Positions 1 through 11,674 of a stretch of 64,000 nucleotides of DNA are shown here, one piece after another. A program made the position numbers and the translations under genes. The DNA lies in contig MU394062.1 of the NCBI GenBank assembly GCA_022578605.1, positions 1-64,000 of the forward strand, read 5' to 3'. The notes under the pieces are model-generated. The model was given only the letters and a program-made list of their open reading frames with translations. It was not told where the DNA came from and ran no database searches. How positions within the stretch are numbered: position 1 is the stretch's first letter; each line of letters begins with the position of its first letter. The stretch is from Camillea tinctor. Its lineage: Eukaryota; Ascomycota; Sordariomycetes; Xylariales; Xylariaceae.

Positions 1-3000
1 CTTTTTCGTTTATATGCATACTTATATGGTATATATGCATACTATTTTCACGTTAGGGGTCAACTTAATGAAAAAAATAGTTTTTTCCAACAATGCGCTA
101 TGGTCAACCGTATCGGCGTCTAAGTCAAAATTGTGATCTTCTAATCTACGGGCGAATCCTTATGCGAAGAATAGGAATTGGTTTGATCGATCGGTCACAT
201 TCTCTATTTCTCTTTCCTTTTTTCCCCCTTCCTTTCGAATTCTTCTCTTTTTTTTTCCTTTTCTTCTAAACTACCTAGGTAGGTAAAGTCATAGTAGGTA
301 TGGAAGGTCAACTTATTTTTATCCTTCATATCAATCTCCCCACAAAGTCATATACATAACTTAGCTTCTTCAGTTGATATCCTAACCTAGTGCATGTTAT
401 GTAACCGACATAAACTACCTAGTAATCAACCTTGCTATGTATACATAAAAATCTCCTTGCCCAGGCTACTTTGGCTGCCAGGCCAATAGGGTTTTATTCG
501 TTCCTCGGCAACGTAATGTCCGAGATCTTGTCTATTGGAATGATGTCTCCCAAGTTTGTACTGCTTCGTGGGGCCGTGGCTGTGAGCTAAGCAACAACAC
601 AATAAACCCTTAGTTCAACGGTTTTTGGGGCGGGTGTTGGCGGCGACAGAGGCGGCGAACGCCACCCACACAGCTGCACTTACAAATGTATAACTTTGTA
701 GACTGGCAGGCTGACTGATTCTGATATTTTACCTAGGCGTGGCATGACTATGACAAGTGATCATGACTTGGCTCCCCCCCTAAGTCCGTATAAGCATATT
801 ACGCAGAGGCAGCCAAGTTGCTAGGCGAGCTGGGCTACCACTAGAATATGTAAACTTTCTACCTAATCTGGACTATACACGTCGAATGCAACATGCATAG
901 CTGGAGCTGATATGGGCAAACAAGCTTTTGGGACGATTCCTTCCGGGAGACAAAAACTTGGAAATCTAGCAACGATGCTTGCCCGCTCGGCTACGGGTTA
1001 TTACGAGAAGAGGACGTGCGACCGATTGAGCGACCGGGATCTATACATAAGTAGTAGTCTACGGAGATACACATCGAGCCTCTCTTTCTCTCCCCATATT
1101 ATTATTAGGTTAACCTAGTTTGTTAGTACCTAGTATATGTATGGGTGTAATCCCGCAAGGGGGGAGAAGGGGGTAAGAAGGGGTAGGTATTGTACGGGAC
1201 GGGGTCAGGAGATAAGTTTTATTGTTCATTACAAAAATAGAGTGTTAGATGAAACCGAATGATTCTACGATAGAGTAGAAAAACTTGTAGAGAAGCTTGA
1301 AAATTGAATTGATATTCATGGAGAATTACCGGCTTGGGTAGGTGATTACGTGGGTGCGAATTCAACTAAATGGTAGTTCGAGTCAGTTATCTTGGTAGTT
1401 AGTGTAGTTCACTTCTATCTTATATTGTTACGATAATTCTTCCGTAGAGAGTGTTTTCTTTTTCTTTCTTGTTGTTGTCTCGTTTCAATATATTGTTGTC
1501 ATTCAGGGATATATATTTCACATACCGCTCTTCAATTATATGTTGCATTTTGAAATTTTAAGTGGTTGGTCAAATAGTCAGTATTAGGAACACACCTACA
1601 CTAAAACTAAAAAAGAAACATTGAATTTGATTATAAGAATATAATTTATATCAATGTTTTGTTTAGATCTTGTATAAGTCAAACATCAAATTGGTTTTTC
1701 TGTCCAAGACCTAAAAAACGGTTGACTCGCCAATGGTAGGTCAAGCTCAAGCTGGTCGCTAAAAGAAACTGATTCAGATTACTGCTACTTTACAACTGTA
1801 GAAACTTAAATCTCTAGTTACCCTACCACCTACCTAGCATGAGACCCACTTCTTCTGCGAACCTAATCTCCCGTCTTCATTCGTCGACTCTTATTAGTCG
1901 TGACCTTTCCATCTACCCCTACCACCAGCCTTTGTACCTGCAGAACTACAACACCTTTTTCTCTCTCTCTCTTCATCTCATCTCATTCCAACAACCCCCT
2001 TTCTATTTACAACAACATATGCATAACATACACAACAAAAAATCTAAAACTACCTACTGTAAACACTTTACTTTAAAAGACATAATCCACTCCTTTAGAA
2101 CATTCTTTAATTGATCATTTATGAAATCTAGATTGCGTGTTTTTTGTTATTTGCCGTCCACTGCTACAACTAGGTACCACTAGCATAGTAATTCATATCG
2201 GATCTACAGGCTCCCTCATTTACGGCCTCCACTAGAACATATTTCCACGTCGTTTCAAGAATGACTGGTCCCACCAAAACGGCTGGGTGAGCAACACCAC
2301 AGCCAATGATGCGATCCCATTCGACCGTAGCTCCTCTGTGCGCGGCTCTCCTCTGAGTAGCTTTCACTTGTCAGGGGGATCCATCGCATCACCCATGAAC
2401 ACCCATGAACATACCTAGTCAGGGGATCCCCCTAGGTTAGTGTATAAGTGAGTGTACACTACGGATTACCACCACTGGGGTAATGTGGTCTCGAACCAGG
2501 CAAAGCTAAGGCAAAGCCAGACGAATCAGACAAATCAGACTAGCCCGATCAAACGTGGATTCAGTGGATTCAACGCTAGATAGACGGTCGTCTGCTGCTG
2601 GTGGTGGGTTTGGTTGTTCTTGGACTGCTTGGTGTTCACAGATCTCACTCAGGGGTTTGCGCACGGGGTTCGCCTGGTGATCAGGGCGTCCTTCGCCAAC
2701 CACTGCGCCCAATTGCTCTGCTCTGCTCTGCTTTGCTTTTGACCTTCGCCTTCAGTCTTCTCCTGTTTTCATCACGCTTACACGCCTTACCTTCATCCCC
2801 CTTTCAGTTGTCTTTTGGTGATCTTTTCCCACACGTTCTTTCTCATTATCAACCTCAACCTGTCCCCTCGTTTCATCTAAACCTATGCACCGACCGCTAC
2901 TACTCTCATTATTACCATTACCAACTTGAAAAGTTACTCGTCGACATTGCGCTCACTTCTGATGCCAGCCCTTGTTCGTCTGAGGAGCTAATCCAGGAGC

Positions 3001-3502
3001 TCGACACATTGCACTCCTTCGTGTGTTGTCTTTCTCTTCGGCTGGCCACTTTTTCCTGCCAGCTTCCCTTCTTTCCAGGTTGATCCTCGGTTACCTTTGC
3101 TATCACGACCTTTCTGAAGAGACAAACTGCACTCCTCTTTCTTTGCTCTCGTTTCTTGTTTGTCCTTGCGAGTTTTCATTCTTCTCGTGGACTCCCAGAC
3201 CAAGTGATACCCTCAGGTTGCCAATCAACCCACTCAACTGTTATTGAACTTGAAAGAAAAACAAAGCGAAAAGGGATATCGAACCCATACGATACTAATA
3301 CAAGGCTGTTGTAGAGCTTACATTGGACAATTCTTGCATATTGGGAAGCATCTAGCGATTGATTTCTTATTTATTTACACTCCAGAGAAACAGTTTAGGG
3401 GAAACCTCGCGACGAATTTTTTTTTACTTACAGTTTACCCCGTCTCGAGTGGAACCGCGATTTCCTATTCGGTCTTTTAGAATACACAAAATTATATCAA
3501 CG
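1..3502. other. Gene-free AT-rich spacer and upstream region of the Flc-like gene
   Basis: No open reading frame here has recognisable protein content; all are short and of random composition. The stretch holds T-rich and CT-rich tracts, a CTCTG tandem repeat near 2714-2735, and several copies of a short ACCTAGGT-like motif (for example 271-285, 730-738, 1826-1834 and 2429-2435). The last 700 bases are pyrimidine-rich and probably contain the promoter and leader of the gene starting at 3503. Two B-box-like strings on the minus strand (near 2490 and 3280) lack an A box and a matching acceptor stem, so I do not call a tRNA. Confidence 0.6.
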
Positions 3503-5785
3503 ATGGCGGCATCAAGTCCGCGGTGGTCGGTTAGAAGGGGGGCAGCATGGGCGATGGTGTTAGCAAATGGTGTCCTGGCTGAGCAGATGCTAGTCACGAG
3601 CGGCTTCACCAACTGCAATAGCAACCCCAGTATCTGGGTTGATCAGGCCAGCTTCAAGTACAGCAACAGCGACAAGACGATGGTGTTTTCCATGTCAGGG
3701 ACGAGCGAGAAGGAACAGGACGTATATGTCGCCCTGTCAGTCACAGCATACGGTCACGAAGTCTACAATAGCCGTATAAACCCTTGCGACACGGATACAC
3801 CCGTACACGCGCTATGTCCTGGTAGGTTCAAAAGAGCTCTTGTCTAGGCTCGTAGTGCCTGTTATGCGTTCGTGATGCTGACGACGCTTTAGTGTCTGCT
3901 AACAAGTTCTCGGCCGAGAGCACACAAACCGTCCCTGAGAAATATGCTAGTCAGATTCCCGCCATTGCATTTCATATGCCAGACATCAATGCCCACGCCA
4001 CATTGCGACTTCTATCCGCGGATAACACAGAAATTGGTTGCATCGATTCTCAAATCACGAACGGCGAGACTGCCGATAAGGCAGCCGTCTCATATGCTGC
4101 CGCTGGCATGGCTGGAGCAGCTCTGCTAGTTGGTACTGCTTCGGCTGCTGGGTCTGCTCTCTCAGGAGCTGGCGCAGCTGGTTCAGCTGGTGGTGCAGCC
4201 TCGATGAGTCCAAGCTTTGGGGAGACGATCGGTGTATTTCAAGGCATTGCCATGACTGGTCTCATGTCTGTAGACATGCCCCAGGTTTACCAGAGTTACA
4301 CCAAGAACTTTGCCTTCGCTACCGGTATCATTCCTTTTATTGACATGGAGAGATCTATTGACCGCTTCCGTAACTCGACCGGCGGAAACCTGACAACCGA
4401 CAGCGTTGATTATCTTACAGCAAGCAGCAGTGACAGCACTAGTACGACTACGAAACGAGCACTTGCCCGCGCCGTGTCCCTTTTCACCCGAGAAGAAGAG
4501 GGTCAGAGTGGATCGTCAGTGAAGGAAGTGCTTTCTGGTATCCAGAAATACTTCAACCGGTTAAAAGTCCCCCAGTCGAACGTCTTCATGACGATTCTCC
4601 TGATCGTTCTCATTATCATTGCCGTCATCGTTGTGGGCGTCCTGTTGGGCAAGGTCATCCTCGAAACATGGGCTATGTACGGCAAATTCCCCGAGTCCAT
4701 GAATGGTTTCCGCAAGCACTACTGGCGTTCGATGGCCCGTACCCTCACCTCGCTCATTCTTCTATTGTACGGCGTATGGGTCCTATACTGCATCTTCCAG
4801 TTCACAAATGGTGATTCGTGGGCTGCGAAGTTACTGGCAGCCATCACCCTCTGCATATTCACCGGTGTCCTCGCCTTCTTCTCGTGGCAAATTTGGAGGA
4901 CTGCGAAGAGGCTTCAGAGCACTAATGGTGACGCCGCGGCCTTATACGAGGACAAGGAGAACTGGATCAAGTACTCCATTTTCTACGAATCATACAAGAA
5001 GGATTTCTGGTGGCTTTTCATTCCTGCCATTACCTACATGTTCGCCAAGGGTGCTGTCCTCGCCGCCACCGATGGACACGGAATGGCCCAGGCAGTTTGC
5101 CTGTTATTTGTCGAAGGAGCCATGTTGGCTCTGCTCGCATGGAGTCGTCCGTTTGAGCGGAAATCGGGCAACGTTGTCAATATTTCGATTCAAACTGTCC
5201 GGTTTCTTTCCGTGGTCTGCGTTTTCGTGTTCGTGGAAGAGTTTGGCGTTACGGAAACGACGAAGACGGTTACAGGTATCGCTCTTATTGCCATCCAGTC
5301 AACGCTCGCGGGTGTGCTCGCAATCCTAATCTGCTGGAATGCCATTGTGGCCTTTATCAAGGAGAATCCTCACCGAAAGCGCAGAAAGGAACTTGGTAAG
5401 TTATAAGCATAGCAGAGAAGCCATCATTAAAAAGCTACTCTTTTTCCTGTCTTAAACCGGCTTCACATTACTAATGATACCCTTTTTAGAAAAACAACAA
5501 CGGGATTTGGACACTCTTACCCCTCTTGATGCCCGCAACTCATTGCTTATGTTGGACCGCCCCAAGGGAGATGGGTCGGATACGTTCTCCATGGCCAAGG
5601 TTCACCCCGGCTACGACAGCAAGGAGTCTGATGGATATGAGCACGATCCCGCGAACCCTTACTCGATTCCACTGGACACCAAGGGTTTCAGCCGGCCAAT
5701 GACCCCGATGGACGGTGACAACGGCCGCGAGAGTCTAATTGCGAATGCGGCACCGCCTGGGCGCGGTGGCAACTGGAAATCATAA
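3503..5785 (+). CDS. Flc/TRP-like membrane protein (flavin carrier family)
   Basis: Three exons, 3503-3821, 3893-5395 and 5490-5785, joined across introns with GTAGGT and GTAAGT donors; about 705 residues. The start ATG sits in a good context (caacgATGGCG). Residues 1-27 look like a signal peptide. They are followed by a luminal ML-like domain with scattered cysteines (for example residues ~35, 96, 106 and ~145), a Gly/Ala-rich hydrophobic stretch near 170-205, and a strong membrane helix near 334-362. A multi-helix TRP-like core then runs to about residue 600, with the blocks WLFIPAITYMFAKG and LLAWSRPFERKSGN. The tail is cytosolic and polar. This order is that of fungal Flc/Pkd2-type proteins, which act in ER or plasma-membrane calcium homeostasis, FAD transport and cell-wall integrity. 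The family call is secure; the paralogue and substrate are not known. Confidence 0.9.
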
Positions 5786-7136
5786 ATAAGTACGATTTCG
5801 GATATCAGACGGACGGGTAAACTAATCTTACTAGACTAAAGCGAAGGTTAGATATGGAGTCAGTTGGGGGTATTTTTTAAAGGGGCAGAAAAAAATGATG
5901 CCAGGGATGCAACATGTCTACTGCATATTTTAATGTGGCCATGACAACAACTACAACAAACAGCAACTAGATCTTTTTGTATAAAGACCGGGGAAAAGAA
6001 CTCGTGGAATACCCATCACCGTCATTTACTGACTCTCCTATCTCCCAACCAAACAAGAAAAAGAAAAACCTAAGTATACTCAATTATATATATATATATA
6101 TATATTTCCACATATATATACGAAGCAATTCTATTTAAACGGCCGTCCCCTACCTTCTTCTTTTTTCTCTTTTAATAACCTGTATATAGTCAAAACCCCA
6201 TACCTGATTTTGTAGTACTAAGGCCTGAAATTGCTGTTTTCTGGAGCTTTTTGTATTATGCTTTCCGCCATTGATTGGGGAAATTTTTTATACTGGTTTT
6301 GGTTTCAACATGTTGAATTAGTGGTAGGGAGAGAGTTTTCTTTTCCTGCATGTTGGAGGGGATTCTACGCATGTGTGACTTGGGGGTGTTTTGGTTTTAT
6401 CATCGTGTGTTATGTAACCTAATATTGTACGGATATTAAGAGAAAGATGGATGTGGGAGGGGGACTGTGATAGTACTTTATTTTATTATTATTTTTATAT
6501 CTTTTCCCTTCCCCTAAGTTGATTGAAAGGTGAAAAGTAGCAACTATGTGATATCTGAAGCCTCAATGCCCAACCTTGTTGTTAGTATATTACATATATC
6601 ATATAATAAATATCAATAGTAGAACCCCTCTTGCTCGAGGTCAACAGCTATTTATCGGGGATCTACGAAAAGCGGGGATTATCTAATCATTATGTACCTA
6701 CCTAGTTACATAGACAGCTTGTAGGTACTATACAGCTTAGGTAACTAGCGTAGCACTAGCTGCAGTCAAAGCTCCAGTAAAGCTTCTGACGACGCGTGAG
6801 ACCAGCTGCCTGCTTTATAGGTATGGTTAGGTACATTACATGCACCAAACCGAAGCCTTGCCAACACTCTGAACAACGTCAATTCGTCCGTACCTTCTTC
6901 TTTCTTCTTCCACCATTTCTTATCACTACCACTACTACTACCACTATCACTTACACCAATACCACCATCACCTTAACAACATCACAAACTTCTGGGATAT
7001 ATTTCTCACCCGCAATAACCTGAGAAATTGACCAGAAAAAAAAAGAAGAAGAAAAAAGAGAAGAAGATAATATCCCACATCTCTAAACTATAGTACTTCT
7101 TCTCTACCCCTCCGAACACCCCCCCAGACTCCCACG
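5786..7136. other. Spacer between the Flc-like and beta5 genes
   Basis: No coding signal. It contains the probable 3' region of the Flc-like gene, a TA dinucleotide tract at 6085-6105, ACCTAGGT-like motifs near 6697, and a CA/CT-rich leader (6890-7136) directly before the proteasome gene. The purine-rich run near 7037-7070 is probably transcribed leader. Confidence 0.55.
6085..6105. repeat. TA dinucleotide repeat
   Basis: About ten uninterrupted TA units in the 3' flank of the Flc-like gene. It is a simple microsatellite. Confidence 0.9.
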
Positions 7137-8089
7137 ATGGATAGTCTCGTGGCCCGATACAGCCGTCCCGCAACCTTGAACAGAGAGACTTTTTCCGAGG
7201 ACCTGCAAGATGGCCTTCACGACGATATGAACCCCGGCCTATCTCTTAAGTTTGCTATGCCCCCAGTGGCACAGGTAAGCAGTGCAATTACCTATCATAT
7301 TATCACCACCACCCACCAGCAAATACCAGCAAGTAGCTAGTAGCATTTTCTAACCTCGTGGCACAACAGCCCTCAGCTTGGCTCCGCGCTGCCACGGACG
7401 ACCACGCCAACCCCAACTGCCCGATCAAGATCGCCCACGGCACGACAACACTCGCCTTCCGCTTCCAGGGCGGCATCATCGTGGCGACCGACTCGCGCGC
7501 CACCGCCGGCAACTGGATCGCCTCGCAGACGGTGAAGAAGGTGATCGAGATCAACAGCTGCCTGCTGGGCACCATGGCCGGCGGTGCCGCCGACTGCCAG
7601 TACTGGCTGGCCTGGCTGGGCATGCAGTGCCGGCTGCACGAGCTGCGGCACAAGCGGCGCATCAGCGTCGCCGCCGCCTCCAAGATCCTGGCCAACCTGG
7701 TGTACCAGTACAAGGGCATGGGGCTGTCCATGGGCACCATGTGCGCGGGCGTGACCAAGGAGGAGGGGCCGGCGCTGTACTACATCGACTCGGACGGCAC
7801 GCGGCTGGCCGGCAACCTGTTCTGCGTCGGGTCCGGCCAGACCTTCGCCTACGGCGTGCTCGACGCCGAGTACCGCTACGACCTGGGCGCCGACGAGGCG
7901 CTCGAGCTCGGCCGCCGCAGCATCCTGGCCGCCACCCACCGCGACGCCTACTCGGGCGGCTACATCAACCTGTACCACGTCAAGGAGGACGGCTGGGTCA
8001 AGCACGGCTTCAGCGACACGAACCCCATCTTCTGGAAGACCAAGCTCGAGAAGGGCGAGTTCACCAACGTCACCAGCGCCCTGGATTAG
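7137..8089 (+). CDS. pre2: 20S proteasome subunit beta5 (chymotrypsin-like)
   Basis: Two exons, 7137-7274 and 7370-8089, with a phase-0 intron (GTAAGC donor, CAACAG acceptor); 285 residues, close to yeast Pre2 (287). The propeptide is residues 1-70. Autocatalytic cleavage is expected between Gly70 and Thr71 in the HGTTTLAF block. Counting from the mature Thr1, the expected catalytic partners are present: Asp17 (residue 87) and Lys33 (residue 103). The subunit carries the chymotrypsin-like activity of the 20S core in nucleus and cytosol. Third codon positions in exon 2 are almost all G or C, unlike exon 1 (see findings), which also creates long false reading frames on both strands. I found no clear PACE element upstream. 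Confidence 0.97.
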
Positions 8090-8815
8090 AATAGGAAAAA
8101 GAAATCAAAAATAAAGGAAGGGGAAGGGGGTTTTAAGCAAGTGAAGGGAGAGAAGACGATAAGCAAGAGTACCGTTATGGGCAGGCAAACTAAGGAGTTG
8201 TTAGTTGATGATGTTAAGTCACCAGGTGCATGCATGCTTCGATTATTTCTCTCTACTTTAACATCCATGCGTACGGCTTTAGATCCCTCCCTTTCTCGAC
8301 AGCTGGTGTTGTAGTGGTAGTAAAAACCCATTAGACTACTACTAACCCTTCAATCTCCGTTGCATGAGGGTCGTCGTGCTTAGATGAGAAAGAGACAGGG
8401 GATAGATACAATAAATGAAAAGCAACGATAAAGAACCCCAACACAGTTTTTAATCTCTCTGATCCGTTCTGCATATGAGGTCTGACTTTAACTTGGGTTA
8501 ATCACTCAAGATAAGTAGGTTGACTATGTGGGTGTTGTAATGTGATTGATTTGCATGTTCTCGTAAAGACTCCTGAGAGGAAGGGGGGAGAGGAGTAATC
8601 GAATTCGATATAGTCAGTATATGGCTTTTCTTCACTTCTCCCCCCCTTTTCGACTCTTCGATATATTCTCACTACGATGTTTGAAATGGGGTATCAAATG
8701 ATCTCTCACATATATAACCTACGTACAATTATCACCAAGAATCTGGATTTCTTTCTTATCTTTTCTTTTCTTTTTCTTTTTTCGTTTATTCCCTTCTGAT
8801 ATCACTCCTCCCCTT
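8090..8815. other. Convergent intergenic region (3' ends of pre2 and qri7)
   Basis: No gene seen. It is the shared downstream region of two convergent genes, with T-rich runs (for example 8758-8790) and A-rich runs (8090-8120) that could serve as 3'-end signals on either strand. Confidence 0.55.
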
Positions 8816-10498
8816 CTATGCCCTAGTCCACCCCCCAATGCCCAGTATCCCCCCGTCCTTACCGCGCGGATCAAGCCCCCACTTGCGGATAGCGAGGACG
8901 TCGAGCGTGCTCCGCCAGCCCGCCTCGTACATCTCGAGTCCCGTCCATGCCACCATGGCAGCGTTGTCAGTGCACAGGGCAGGCGGGGGACACTCGAGCT
9001 TCACGGCCGCGTAGCCCCGCGCATCGAGCAGCGAGCGCATTATATGCCGCAGGTACCGGTTGCTCGCGACGCCGCCAGCGAGGACGATAGTGCGGATCCG
9101 CCGGGCCTCAGTATCCTCTTCGTCCCCTCCCATCTCCACCTCCGTCTCCTCGACGATCCTCATCGTCGTCGGCAGATCCCGCCCTTGTCCTGACTCGCCC
9201 CCCTCGCTCTCGGCCCGTCGCCCCCGCCGGGGCTTGGGCTTCGCAGGCCGCCCGGCGCCGTCGAGCGCGAACAGGACGCGCGTGGCGAGGTGCTCGAACA
9301 CCAGACGCATGGCCTCACGGGCGAGCAGGCGGCGCTCGTCGAGGGACACGGCGCCGCCGCCGCGGTCGTGCAGGATCCGCTGTACTTGCCCGTTGATGCC
9401 CGAGAACTCGTAGGTCATGACGCGCCCCCGCTCGGCGAGCGGCGGCGTGAGCGTCCACCCGTAGGCCGCGGAGGCGAAGGGCTGGATCTCGTCGGGGCGC
9501 GCGGCCGGCGGCGTGTACCCGTAGTCGTCGTCGTCGGCGGCGGCGGGGAAGGCGAACTTCTCGAGCGCGGGGCCGTACATGGTGGAGGAGCCGGAGGGGC
9601 CATCGCTGTGCAGTAGCGAGGCCGGCACGATCATCCGCGCGCACTTGTCCAGCATGTCCCCTATGGCGATGTTCTCGGCCTCGGCGAGGATGGCGTGGTC
9701 GGTGAGCGCGCGCGAGCGCACGAGCAGGGTGTGTCCGCCCGAGACGAGGAGCGAGAGGAAGGGGAAGGCAGGCGATGGTCCTTCTTCTTCTTCTTCATCC
9801 ACCGCACTTATACTCCCGTCCTCGCGATCCTTTGCCAGCGCACTCACCAGCCTCGGCGTCAGGGCGTGCGCTTGCATATGGTTGACCGCCAGCAACGGCA
9901 CACCCCACGCGACCGCCAGACCCTTCGCCGTGTTCAGCCCCGTCGCCAGGTTCGACGACATGCCGGGCCCGCGCGTCACAGACACGAAGTCGGGCCTCGT
10001 GCGCGCGACGCCGTCCACCCACAGCTCACGCCCGCTACTCGCCTCCCGCGTTTCCTCGAGAGGCAGTGCACGCAGCGCTTCCTGCACGAGCGATGCTAGG
10101 TGCGCCGTGTGCGACATGACGGCGGTGATGGGGTGCACGCCGCCGAAGGCGCGGTGGTCCGAGGTGATCTTGCGGTTGAAGTGCAGGCGCGCGCCGCCGC
10201 TGGGGAACTTCTCGAGCACGGCGACGCAGGTGTCATCGCAGGATGTCTCGATCGCGAGGGTGACGAGGCTGCTTCGCGTGCGCGTGCATGGCTCCGGTGC
10301 GTGCGAAGAGAATAAGCGGAGGGGCGTGCAAGATATCCTCTGCTGGTGGAGGGGGACCGGTGGTAGTGATGATGAGGGTGATGATGGTGATGATGGTGGA
10401 TGGCGGGGGAAGAAGGGTCGGCAGAGGCGAAGATTGAGCCTATATGTCGAAGCGGCATATGGCCATGGGGCGGAAGAGAAACATGGCCGGCTCATCAA
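8816..10498 (-). CDS. qri7: Mitochondrial tRNA N6-threonylcarbamoyladenosine synthase (Qri7/OSGEPL1)
   Basis: Single exon of 560 residues. It belongs to the Kae1/TsaD/Qri7 family, which transfers threonylcarbamoyl to A37 of ANN-decoding tRNAs. The first ~75 residues are Ser/Pro/Arg-rich and poor in acid, as in a mitochondrial presequence, which points to the organellar Qri7 rather than cytosolic Kae1. The core opens with LAIETSCDDT (residues 81-90). The metal-binding HxxxH is NHMQAH (His207 and His211), the ATP-site SGGHT is at 253-257, and the C-terminal GGVASN and CTDNAAMVAW blocks are present. Two low-complexity insertions stand out, one acidic (about 222-243) and one basic/acidic before the GGVASN strand. 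The gene is uniformly GC-rich, which produces long mirror reading frames on the plus strand. A second Met at position 2 makes the exact start unimportant. Confidence 0.95.
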   Translation of the reverse strand: MMSRPCFSSAPWPYAASTYRLNLRLCRPFFPRHPPSSPSSPSSSLPPVPLHQQRISCTPLRLFSSHAPEPCTRTRSSLVTLAIETSCDDTCVAVLEKFPSGGARLHFNRKITSDHRAFGGVHPITAVMSHTAHLASLVQEALRALPLEETREASSGRELWVDGVARTRPDFVSVTRGPGMSSNLATGLNTAKGLAVAWGVPLLAVNHMQAHALTPRLVSALAKDREDGSISAVDEEEEEGPSPAFPFLSLLVSGGHTLLVRSRALTDHAILAEAENIAIGDMLDKCARMIVPASLLHSDGPSGSSTMYGPALEKFAFPAAADDDDYGYTPPAARPDEIQPFASAAYGWTLTPPLAERGRVMTYEFSGINGQVQRILHDRGGGAVSLDERRLLAREAMRLVFEHLATRVLFALDGAGRPAKPKPRRGRRAESEGGESGQGRDLPTTMRIVEETEVEMGGDEEDTEARRIRTIVLAGGVASNRYLRHIMRSLLDARGYAAVKLECPPPALCTDNAAMVAWTGLEMYEAGWRSTLDVLAIRKWGLDPRGKDGGILGIGGWTRA

Positions 10499-11079
10499 GG
10501 GGCGAGTAAGACAAGTTTGTCAAAGTCGTTGTCGTCGCATGGAAAGAATAAAAGGTGAAGGTGGAAAAGTGAAAGTGAATTGGAGAATAAGAGAATTGGA
10601 GAAAATGTTATACACTAGAAAAGCTCTTATCTTATCGTCTGTTCCCCTCCCCCCTTTTCCTCTCCCCTTTTCCCTCCCCCTTTTTTATGTAGGCCCCCAT
10701 TTGAGTTCGGGATAGGGTCTATACAATAGCTTAGGAGTACCATGCATTTAATTAAAGATGTGATTTAGCAGTTGAACTCGATGGCTTCTCAAGATGATCA
10801 ATCAATTCCTAAGACCTGACTTAGCCATGTTAATCAGAGTTGCTGATGACAAGAAAAAGTGAAGAGGTGAATACTATTGAATCACTAGTTTTATATAGTT
10901 AATACATTCTATGACTTAGAAAGCATATCTTCCGATGGTGACTCCTACCTCTTACGTTCCATTTCTAGCCCAGTATCTATAAAAACCTATAGACCCTACT
11001 ACTTTCCCAACCCATTCTCAGGATTCTAACATTACTATTTACTCCATATTCTCTACGATAGTACTACACCATATACGAT
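10499..11079. other. Divergent upstream region of qri7
   Basis: No gene seen. It holds the leader and promoter of the minus-strand qri7 gene, a polypyrimidine block (10640-10685), and a TATA box facing right near its end (listed separately). Confidence 0.5.
10978..10985 (+). promoter_or_regulatory. TATA box
   Basis: TATAAAAA in a non-coding stretch, 95 bases upstream of the ATG at 11080. The spacing suits a short leader, so this supports transcription of the small ORF that follows. Confidence 0.4.
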
Positions 11080-11301
11080 ATGGAGCCGGCTCTAGCTCTC
11101 GTTGTTGTGGAAGTGTTCCTCTTGGGGGTGCTCGCCTACTATATTACGCTCATTTATTACATTATGCTCATCAGGGGCTCATGGGATTCGGCAGGATCGC
11201 CTCTAGAGGCGTTACTAGAAGAGCATGGAGATCATAAAACCTCTGAGAAGAGAAATCGAAAGGGCTATGAAGACGACGACGACGAGCAAGTTAAGGAGTA
11301 A
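11080..11301 (+). CDS. Possible small membrane protein (73 residues)
   Basis: I do not recognise this protein. An ATG-initiated frame of 73 residues begins 95 bases after a good TATA box. Residues 5-32 form one long hydrophobic segment (LALVVVEVFLLGVLAYYITL and onward), followed by a polar, strongly charged tail with an Asp/Glu run near the C-terminus (EDDDDEQ). This is the layout of a single-pass membrane peptide. No intron is needed. Against it: the frame is short, I know of no homologue, and hydrophobic frames arise by chance in AT-rich DNA. It could also be a truncated remnant. Confidence 0.3.
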   Translation: MEPALALVVVEVFLLGVLAYYITLIYYIMLIRGSWDSAGSPLEALLEEHGDHKTSEKRNRKGYEDDDDEQVKE

Positions 11302-11674
11302 AGGGGCTTAATTATATCGATGAACATTTTATTCCCTTTGTCTCGATACCACTATGACTTCCCACTCTATACTATATAATACGATCCCCCTGGCGTGCTT
11401 CTGCAAACGTACTCTATTAGTACCCGCACCTAATACATCTATAAACTGTTTTGTTTTGCTTCACGTTCTCTCCCAAGCTATTGACTGGCCTCCAAGTAGC
11501 TCTACGATTAAATTCACCGTCAGGATTATCAGGACACTGTCTAGCATATGTTTGCCGAAGACAGGAATACGTTATAGTTATAGCTATACAGCTCGTCGGC
11601 CAGGAGACATAGGCCAGTTGGTCCCGCATGAAGATAATAAGTACCAGTCAGCTCCTTGAGTCCACTATGCCTCG
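11302..11674. other. Short spacer with no supported gene
   Basis: The open frames here (such as 11354-11659 on the plus strand) have random composition and no start context. I take the stretch as the 3' flank of the minus-strand acyltransferase. Confidence 0.5.

Noticed and set aside
2601..3083. 160-residue plus-strand frame upstream of the Flc-like gene
   Set aside because: Composition follows the CT-rich DNA, no domain is visible, and the region reads as leader or promoter.
2485..3300. Two tRNA B-box-like strings on the minus strand (GGTTCGAGACC near 2490 and GGTTCGATATCC near 3280)
   Set aside because: No A box at the right distance and no pairing acceptor or T stem on inspection.
6800..7136. 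PACE-like proteasome control element upstream of beta5
   Set aside because: Only a partial TTGCCA match is present; it is not the GGTGGCAAA element, and filamentous fungi need not use it.
7303..8094. Long open frames on the minus strand and in a second plus frame across the beta5 gene (up to 238 residues)
   Set aside because: They arise because third positions of the real exon are almost all G/C, which removes stops in other frames. The products are Arg/Gly/Ala/His-rich nonsense.
9579..10715. 378-residue plus-strand frame opposite qri7
   Set aside because: Mirror of a GC-rich real gene, with no recognisable domain; qri7 on the other strand has full family motifs.
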